The translations under genes were made by a program, and so were the position numbers. A stretch of 12,229 nt of DNA from Chitinophagales bacterium (lineage in GTDB: Bacteria; Bacteroidota; Bacteroidia; Chitinophagales; Saprospiraceae): NCBI GenBank assembly GCA_013298445.1, contig JAAFHQ010000082.1, forward strand, positions 1 through 12,229, in the 5' to 3' direction. Shown here piece after piece: positions 1 through 4,534 of the stretch. Under the pieces are notes generated by a model, which ran no database searches, was not told where the DNA came from, and saw only the letters and a list, made by a program, of their open reading frames with translations. How positions within the stretch are numbered: the first letter of the stretch is position 1; every line of letters begins with the position of its first letter.

Positions 1-653
1 GCTTCAGCCAGAACGCTTTGAACCTGTTGTTCCCACAAGGAGTGAATCAAACTCAAATCTGGAGCAAGGCCCATGAAGGCCAATAGCTGATCGGTTGCAT
101 TTGGCGTAGTCAATTCACCCGTATATTCCCACAACTCCCGCAATGCATTTTCCATCCGCCGGTGGCTTTCTTCGGTGCCATCACCCAGGCGGATCACCCA
201 TTCCGAAGACCATTTCAGGTGATAGGTTGCTTCTTTGAGGGATTTGACGGCAATATTGGCTACGTTTTCATCGCCAGATTCCGTCAAGGCCTGCAAATAG
301 TGGAAATGGTAGGCGTCGAAAAAAAACTGACGCAGTACAGTCTGTCCAAAATCACCATTGGGTTGTTCCACCAGCAACAAATTCCGGTATTGGCCTGCGT
401 CGCGAAGGTACGCGAGATCATCTTCACTATGCCCCTGGCCGAGTTGTGCAGCGGCCAATTGGTACCAGTTGCGCGCTTGACCGATCAGGTCCAGCGCCAG
501 GTTGGATAGCGCAATGTCCTGCTCCAGGATTGGCCCATGCCCACACCATTCCGACAGGCGATGCCCCAATACCAAACTGGTGTCAGCCATGCGCAGCAAA
601 AAATCGCTCAGTGCCGCATTTACTTCCTCAGGATAATGATTCGCCTCAAACAT
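1..653 (-). CDS. paaC: Phenylacetyl-CoA 1,2-epoxidase structural subunit PaaC, C-terminus cut by window edge
   Basis: Reading the minus strand from the ATG at 653-651 gives an open frame of 217 codons that reaches the window edge without a stop. It starts MFEANHYPEEVNAALSDFLL and contains the helix-rich ferritin-like pattern typical of PaaC: SLVLGHRLSEWCGHGP at about residues 26-41, LDLIGQARNWYQLAA at 54-68, then a run rich in aromatics and His at 110-120. In the known complex PaaC has a ferritin fold without the catalytic iron and holds PaaA in place. E. coli PaaC is about 248 residues, so roughly 30 are probably missing here. It is the fourth gene of a paaE-A-B-C operon, separated from paaB by 131 bp that contain a long inverted repeat. 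The family call rests on the motif pattern plus the operon context. paaD or other paa genes may follow beyond the left edge. Confidence 0.93.
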   Translation of the reverse strand, partial: MFEANHYPEEVNAALSDFLLRMADTSLVLGHRLSEWCGHGPILEQDIALSNLALDLIGQARNWYQLAAAQLGQGHSEDDLAYLRDAGQYRNLLLVEQPNGDFGQTVLRQFFFDAYHFHYLQALTESGDENVANIAVKSLKEATYHLKWSSEWVIRLGDGTEESHRRMENALRELWEYTGELTTPNATDQLLAFMGLAPDLSLIHSLWEQQVQSVLAE

Positions 654-673
654 AATCCAGCTTTTATAGTGGG

Positions 674-681
674 CAAAAATA
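674..681 (-). promoter_or_regulatory. Possible internal -7 box before paaC
   Basis: On the minus strand the sequence TATTTTTG fits the Bacteroidota -7 consensus TAnnTTTG and lies about 20 bp upstream of the paaC ATG. The expected TTTG 19 bp further upstream is not present (CTGG instead), and the box overlaps the outer arm of the inverted repeat at 680-770. It could give paaC separate transcription within the operon, but an AT-rich chance match is equally possible. Confidence 0.25.
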
Positions 682-770
682 AGTGATCATTTTTCCTGAG
701 CCAGAGGACTAGATAAGACACTTAAAATGAAACGTTTACTTATCTAATCCTCTGGCAAAATGATCACTTA
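680..770. repeat. Two-step long inverted repeat in the paaB-paaC gap
   Basis: The outer arms 680-693 and 757-770 are perfect complements of 14 bp (TAAGTGATCATTTT on the left). The inner arms 701-717 and 739-755 match over 16 of 17 positions (CCAGAGGACTAGATAAG on the left). The left side has 7 extra bases between the two arm segments, against one base on the right, giving an asymmetric bulge. The loop is 718-738, 21 nt. The single inner mismatch (C709 against A747) becomes a G-U wobble in RNA of the paa operon strand. No coding sequence lies inside. No T-run follows on the operon strand that would make a classical terminator. Confidence 0.9.
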
Positions 771-784
771 CTTTTTTATCGCCC

Positions 785-1069
785 TTAAATATGGGTGAGT
801 GAATCGGGTACTTCGTAAAAGGTCGGGTGTCGGTAGGCTTTGTCGTCGGCCGGGTCAAAAAAAGCTTCCTGCTCATCCGGGTTCGATGCGTGGATGTGCT
901 TCGACTCCACCACCCAAATGCTCACGCCTTCCCGGCGACGGGTGTACACATCCCTGGCGTTTTCCATCGCCATTTGTGCGTCGGCAGCATGCAGACTTCC
1001 CACGTGTTTGTGGTCCAATCCTTGTTTGCTGCGGATGAAGACTTCCCAGAGGGGCCATTGTGTGTCCAT
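785..1069 (-). CDS. paaB: Phenylacetyl-CoA 1,2-epoxidase small subunit PaaB
   Basis: This 94-residue protein is the small subunit of the ring 1,2-phenylacetyl-CoA epoxidase. It matches the family closely in length (about 95 in E. coli) and pattern: it opens with WPLWEVFIRSKQGLDHKHVGSLHA (residues 5-28), followed by DAQMAMENARDVYTRR (30-45) and the SIWVV strand at 50-54. In the complex PaaB bridges PaaA-PaaC units and has no catalytic residues of its own. It is the third gene of the minus-strand operon. The 74 bp separating it from paaA are almost entirely filled by the inverted repeat at 1085-1169. No Shine-Dalgarno sequence is visible before the ATG, which is normal for Bacteroidota. Confidence 0.95.
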   Translation of the reverse strand: MDTQWPLWEVFIRSKQGLDHKHVGSLHAADAQMAMENARDVYTRRREGVSIWVVESKHIHASNPDEQEAFFDPADDKAYRHPTFYEVPDSLTHI

Positions 1070-1084
1070 GTCTACTGATTATTA

Positions 1085-1169
1085 TGACGAATAGTTCGAA
1101 TGACGAATGACGAATGACGAATTTTAGGCTGCCCGCAAATTCGTCATTCGTCATTCGAACTATTAGTCA
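1085..1169. repeat. Inverted repeat with 7-bp tandem units, overlapping the 3' end of paaA
   Basis: Segment 1085-1115 is the reverse complement of 1139-1169 at 30 of 31 positions. Inside the left arm the unit GAATGAC occurs three times (1098-1104, 1105-1111, 1112-1118) plus a partial copy. The right arm has the complementary GTCATTC only twice (1143-1149, 1150-1156) plus a partial copy. The loop region, about 1123-1138, contains AGGCTGCCCGC. The right arm extends into paaA and provides its last codons and the TGA stop. The unequal copy number suggests slippage in a simple-sequence arm. Confidence 0.92.
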
Positions 1170-2091
1170 TTCTTTTTTTAGCGTACGCCGCTGCTGCCTC
1201 CCGCACCCACGCCCCTTCCTCATGCGCCTTGCGGCGGGCTTCCAGTCGCTGGCGATTGCAGGGGCCATTGCCTTTGACTACTTCCCAAAATTCGTCCCAG
1301 TTGATGGAGCCGAAATCGTAGTGGCCGCGAGTTTCGTTCCATTTCAGGTCGGGGTCAGGGATGCTCAGACCTAGGTACTCAGCCTGGGGAACGGTGGCAT
1401 CCACAAATTTTTGGCGGAGTTCATCGTTCGTGAAACGTTTGATTTTCCACTGCATGGACAAGGCCGTATTGGGTGATTCATCATCCTTGGGGCCAAACAT
1501 CATCAATACTGGCCACCACCAACGGTTGAGGGCATCCTGGGCCATGGCGCGTTGTGCTTCCGAACCCTTGGCGAGGGTCATCATGATTTCGTAACCCTGG
1601 CGCTGATGAAAACTTTCTTCCTTACAAATCCTTACCATGGCGCGGGCGTAAGGGCCATAAGAGGTACGGCATAAAGGCACCTGGTTCATGATAGCTGCTC
1701 CGTCGACCAACCAACCAATCGCCCCCATGTCTGCCCAGGAGAGGGTGGGATAATTAAAAATGCTGGAATATTTGGCCTTGCCACTGTGCAGGTCATCAAT
1801 CATTTGTTCCCGGCTGGTGCCCAGCGTTTCGGCGGCGCTGTAAAGGTACAGGCCATGCCCGGCTTCGTCTTGGACTTTGGCCAACAGTACAGCTTTGCGG
1901 CGCAGCGAGGGTGCCCGGGTGATCCAGTTTCCTTCTGGCAACATCCCGACGATTTCCGAATGGGCGTGCTGGGAAATTTGCCGAACCAGGGTGCGCCGAT
2001 AGGGCTCGGGCATCCAGTCTTTGGGCTCGATGCGTTGGTCTTCGGCAACCTGCAGGTCGAATTGGTTTTGTAAATCCGGATGAGTTACCAT
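1144..2091 (-). CDS. paaA: Phenylacetyl-CoA 1,2-epoxidase catalytic di-iron subunit PaaA
   Basis: This 315-residue protein is the oxygenase subunit that epoxidises the ring of phenylacetyl-CoA using O2 and electrons from PaaE. The bacterial multicomponent monooxygenase pattern is clear: two ExxH iron-ligand pairs are seen at E76/H79 (KVQDEAGHG) and E159/H162 (CKEESFHQRQGYE), with WLVDGAAIMNQVPL at 127-140 and WWWPVLMMFGP at 191-201. These are hallmark PaaA segments. It starts 6 bp after the paaE stop, so the two are surely co-transcribed. The C-terminus is odd: the final residues MTNSSNDE and the stop codon are encoded by the right arm of the inverted repeat at 1085-1169. The protein is a few residues longer than E. 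coli PaaA (309) for that reason. The catalytic part appears intact. Confidence 0.97.
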   Translation of the reverse strand: MVTHPDLQNQFDLQVAEDQRIEPKDWMPEPYRRTLVRQISQHAHSEIVGMLPEGNWITRAPSLRRKAVLLAKVQDEAGHGLYLYSAAETLGTSREQMIDDLHSGKAKYSSIFNYPTLSWADMGAIGWLVDGAAIMNQVPLCRTSYGPYARAMVRICKEESFHQRQGYEIMMTLAKGSEAQRAMAQDALNRWWWPVLMMFGPKDDESPNTALSMQWKIKRFTNDELRQKFVDATVPQAEYLGLSIPDPDLKWNETRGHYDFGSINWDEFWEVVKGNGPCNRQRLEARRKAHEEGAWVREAAAAYAKKRMTNSSNDE

Positions 2092-2097
2092 ACTTGT

Positions 2098-3162
2098 TTA
2101 TTTTGCATCAAAATCCAATGTCACTTGTGCTGAACGGGGATGGCTTTGGCAAGTTAAGACATACCCTGCCGCAACCTCATCTGCTTCAAGGGCATAGTTG
2201 ACTTGCATTTTTACATTTCCTGACAACACCTTGGCCCGACAGGTGCAACAAACGCCACCCTTGCAGGCAAAAGGCAGATCAGCTCCACTGCGCAAAGCGA
2301 CGTCCAGTACACTTTCCCCATCGTAGGCAACAGGGATTTCAAAGATGCTGCCGTCCAGATGGATTTTGACTTTGCTCAGAGAGCCTTTTATTTCGTTGAT
2401 GAGTATGGGTTTTGTGACATTGTTTTTTACCCCAAACAATTCGAAGTGAATTTTTTGAGGATCAAAAGCCGCTTCAATCAAACTTTGTTTCACGGTATGT
2501 ATCATGTCCTCTGGGCCACAGATGAAACATTGATCGATGCATTCAAGAGGGATGAGTTTTTGAAAAAATGAGTGGCATTTTTCCGCGTCAATTCGCCCAT
2601 GTAGCAAGGAGGCATCCACCATTTCCCGGCTTAAAACGTGGTAAATACTCAAACGCCCCATGTGACGATTTTTCAAAGCTTCCAATTCCGCTTTAAAAAG
2701 AATGGAATGTCGGTTTTGATTGCCATAAAGTAAAATGAAACGGCTCTGTGGCTGGGTAGCTAGACCTGTTTTGAGGATGGACAGGATAGGGGTGATGCCA
2801 CTTCCTGCGGCAAAGGCGAGATAGGTTTGAGCACCCTGGCTTTCAATTTGCTGCCCAAATCTGCCCATTGGAGGCATTACATCGATCGTGTCTCCTACTT
2901 TTAATTGCTCATTGGCGAAAGTGGAAAATACCCCACCAGGTACTTTTTTGATGGCTACCCGCCATTCCTGCTCAAGGGGGCTACTACAAATGGAGTAAGA
3001 GCGGCGGATTTCCTGGCCTTGGAGATTCACCCTAAACGTAAGGTATTGCCCTGCAATAAACCGGAATTGCGCCTGCAATTCGACAGGTACATCCAAAGCA
3101 ACAGAGACACAGTCAGTAGTCTCTCGGCAGATATCAGCGACTTTTAATGTGTGAAATTTCAT
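2098..3162 (-). CDS. paaE: Phenylacetyl-CoA 1,2-epoxidase reductase PaaE
   Basis: This 354-residue flavoprotein passes electrons from NAD(P)H through FAD and a [2Fe-2S] cluster to PaaA. Domain order is as in PaaE: an FAD-binding barrel with RRSYSICSSP at 53-62, a nucleotide-binding part with AAGSGITPILS at 118-128 and CGPEDM at 215-220, then a C-terminal plant-type ferredoxin domain with cluster ligands C300, C305, C308 and C338 (CKGGVCCTC, then LTCQSHP). It is the first gene of the operon here, whereas in E. coli paaE is the fifth paa structural gene. A promoter and an operator-like palindrome lie directly upstream. The ATG at 3162 gives the expected N-terminus and leaves a leader of only about a dozen nt from the predicted start of transcription. 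Confidence 0.96.
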   Translation of the reverse strand: MKFHTLKVADICRETTDCVSVALDVPVELQAQFRFIAGQYLTFRVNLQGQEIRRSYSICSSPLEQEWRVAIKKVPGGVFSTFANEQLKVGDTIDVMPPMGRFGQQIESQGAQTYLAFAAGSGITPILSILKTGLATQPQSRFILLYGNQNRHSILFKAELEALKNRHMGRLSIYHVLSREMVDASLLHGRIDAEKCHSFFQKLIPLECIDQCFICGPEDMIHTVKQSLIEAAFDPQKIHFELFGVKNNVTKPILINEIKGSLSKVKIHLDGSIFEIPVAYDGESVLDVALRSGADLPFACKGGVCCTCRAKVLSGNVKMQVNYALEADEVAAGYVLTCQSHPRSAQVTLDFDAK

Positions 3163-3181
3163 GCTTTTTTTCCTTACGCAG

Positions 3182-3212
3182 CAAAGGTAAAGTGATTTTA
3201 TAAACTAACAAA
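3182..3212 (-). promoter_or_regulatory. Bacteroidota-type promoter of the paaEABC operon
   Basis: On the minus strand a TTTG (-33 box, 3209-3212) is followed after exactly 19 bp by TACCTTTG (3182-3189). This is a full match to the Bacteroidota sigma-factor consensus TTTG-N19-TAnnTTTG. Transcription would start near 3175 and read into paaE, whose ATG is at 3162-3160. It is the best promoter match in the window. Confidence 0.8.
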
Positions 3213-3219
3213 CGTTAGT
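3204..3219. promoter_or_regulatory. PaaR-like operator palindrome over the paa promoter
   Basis: ACTAACAAACGTTAGT is a perfect 6-bp dyad with a 4-bp spacer. Its inner 14 bases (3205-3218) match at all but one defined position the consensus CNAACGNNCGTTNG that I recall for the TetR-family repressor PaaR of Thermus thermophilus, which is released by phenylacetyl-CoA. It covers the -33 box at 3209-3212, where a bound repressor would block the polymerase. The regulator itself is not in the window. The assignment is inference from sequence and position. Confidence 0.6.
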
Positions 3220-3277
3220 ACGTTTTTGTTTTTGGTAAAAAAAAGATGCGCGGGTGTGTGAAAATGCAAGAATGGCC

Positions 3278-3285
3278 TACTTTTG
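3278..3285 (+). promoter_or_regulatory. Probable -7 box of the aroB promoter
   Basis: TACTTTTG fits TAnnTTTG exactly. The -33 position at 19 bp spacing reads TGTG (3255-3258), three of four matches to TTTG. Transcription would begin at about 3291-3293, immediately before the left arm of the inverted repeat that starts at 3295. The whole aroB leader would then be hairpin. Confidence 0.5.
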
Positions 3286-3294
3286 GCGAGTAAA

Positions 3295-3421
3295 GTTGAG
3301 GAGTTGAGAGGTTGAGAAGTTGAGGCTGCCGCGAGCAATTTTGACAAAGTCCTCGTCTAAGTCGCTCGCGGTAGCCTCAACTTCTCAACCCCTCAACCTC
3401 TCAACTCCTCAACTCCTCAAC
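3295..3421. repeat. Long inverted repeat with 8-bp tandem units forming the aroB leader
   Basis: The left arm 3295-3336 consists of octamers of the form GTTGAGNN (GTTGAGGA, GTTGAGAG, GTTGAGAA), then GTTGAGGCTGCCGCGAGC. The right arm 3364-3421 is its reverse complement with two additional octamers, six units against four. The inner 18 bp match with one G-T difference, which is a wobble pair in aroB RNA. The loop is 3337-3363, 27 nt. The last base of the right arm abuts the aroB ATG at 3422 directly, so the translation initiation region is made of repeat sequence (CTCAACTCCTCAAC before ATG). Confidence 0.93.
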
Positions 3422-4486
3422 ATGCAAACAATAGCCCTTAGCGACTACAACATCTACGTTGGCCCGATTGAAACGGGATGGCAAAGTTTTTTGGCGCAGA
3501 AAAAATATGGCCAGATTTTGGTCATTGCGGATGAGAATACGGCTCAGCATTGCCTGCCACATTTAGCTAAAGCCCTTGGAAACCAAAGTTATCTGTTGAT
3601 CAAAATTCCTCCGGGCGAACTACAAAAACATATTGGGACTTGCCAAGCAATCTGGCATCAAATGTTGGATGCAGGATTGGACCGCCGTGCATTGGTCATC
3701 AATTTGGGTGGTGGAGTGATTGGAGACATGGGTGGATTTTGCGCGAGCACCTACAAGCGGGGTGTTGACTTTGTACAAGTCCCTACTACCTTACTTTCAC
3801 AAGTAGATGCATCGATAGGGGGTAAGTTGGGCATCGATTTTGGCATGGTCAAAAACAGCGTTGGGGTATTTTGTAACCCTCAGGCGGTTTTTGTCGATCC
3901 GGCATTTTTGACCACCCTATCGGCTCGCGAGATCCGCAGTGGGTTTGCCGAAATCATCAAACATGGCCTGATCCAGGATGTAGAGCAATGGAATAAAATC
4001 AAAAATATCAGCGACTTAAGCGGAGTCAATTGGGCAGAGTTGATTGTACCCTCTTTGCTCATCAAAAAGCACGTGGTCGAAGAAGACCCCTTTGAGCGTG
4101 GCTTACGCAAGGCGCTGAACTTTGGTCATACCATTGGTCATGCGGTGGAGGGATTTGCGCTGGAAACGGATCGCCCCCTCTTGCATGGTGAAGCCATCGC
4201 CATAGGGATGATTACGGAAGCCTGGTTGTCCCAACAACAAGGATACCTCAGCGCGGCAGATTTGGCAGAAATCAGTGCATTTTTCATCAAAATTTATGGC
4301 CATTACGCCCTGCACGAAGAAAATTTTTCAGCGTATTTACGTTTAATGGGAAATGACAAAAAGAACGAAGGCCAAAAGATCAATTTTTCCTTGATTGGCG
4401 CCCCTGGACAGGTGCACATCAATTGCCATGCGGAAGCCCCTGAGATTATGGATAGCCTACGCTATTACCAGCAATTGAGTCATTGA
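3422..4486 (+). CDS. aroB: 3-dehydroquinate synthase AroB
   Basis: This 354-residue enzyme turns DAHP into 3-dehydroquinate, the second step of the shikimate pathway to aromatic amino acids, using NAD and a metal ion. The family landmarks are present: LGGGVIGDMGGFCASTYKRG (95-114), the substrate loop PTTLLSQVDASIGGK (121-135), GFAEIIKHG (174-182), NFGHTIGHAVE (233-243) and LLHGEAIAIGM (253-263). Probable metal ligands are E177, H236 and H255. The frame is open upstream to an ATG at 3320, but those 34 extra residues would be encoded by the inverted repeat. The ATG at 3422 gives the normal N-terminus (MQTIALSDYNIYVG) and the usual length. The gene is divergent from the paa operon and has its own promoter-like box. 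Confidence 0.96.
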   Translation: MQTIALSDYNIYVGPIETGWQSFLAQKKYGQILVIADENTAQHCLPHLAKALGNQSYLLIKIPPGELQKHIGTCQAIWHQMLDAGLDRRALVINLGGGVIGDMGGFCASTYKRGVDFVQVPTTLLSQVDASIGGKLGIDFGMVKNSVGVFCNPQAVFVDPAFLTTLSAREIRSGFAEIIKHGLIQDVEQWNKIKNISDLSGVNWAELIVPSLLIKKHVVEEDPFERGLRKALNFGHTIGHAVEGFALETDRPLLHGEAIAIGMITEAWLSQQQGYLSAADLAEISAFFIKIYGHYALHEENFSAYLRLMGNDKKNEGQKINFSLIGAPGQVHINCHAEAPEIMDSLRYYQQLSH

Positions 4487-4504
4487 AAATAATTTGTATC
4501 TTTG
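4474..4504 (+). promoter_or_regulatory. Promoter of the penicillin-binding protein gene
   Basis: ATTG (4474-4477), inside the last codons of aroB, is followed after 19 bp by TATCTTTG (4497-4504), a full TAnnTTTG match. The only departure from the Bacteroidota consensus is the first base of the -33 box. Transcription would start around 4511, leaving a leader of about 25 nt. The gene can therefore be expressed independently of aroB. Confidence 0.6.
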
Positions 4505-4534
4505 GGTATTAGAGTTTGTTTTAAGTACAAATTT

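Noticed and set aside
162..655. Plus-strand open frames at the left end
   Set aside because: They are shadows of paaC, which reads clearly on the minus strand through the window edge.
3320..3421. N-terminal extension of AroB from an upstream ATG at 3320
   Set aside because: The extra 34 residues are encoded by the inverted repeat and have no match to the AroB N-terminus; the ATG at 3422 gives normal family length.
3295..3421. CRISPR-like array in the GTTGAG repeats
   Set aside because: Units are 8 bp with no spacers and occur in opposite orientation on the two sides of a loop, so this is a palindrome with simple-sequence arms.
4502..4534. TTG start for the penicillin-binding protein
   Set aside because: The TTG is part of the promoter box TATCTTTG, upstream of the expected transcription start; the ATG at 4535 fits.
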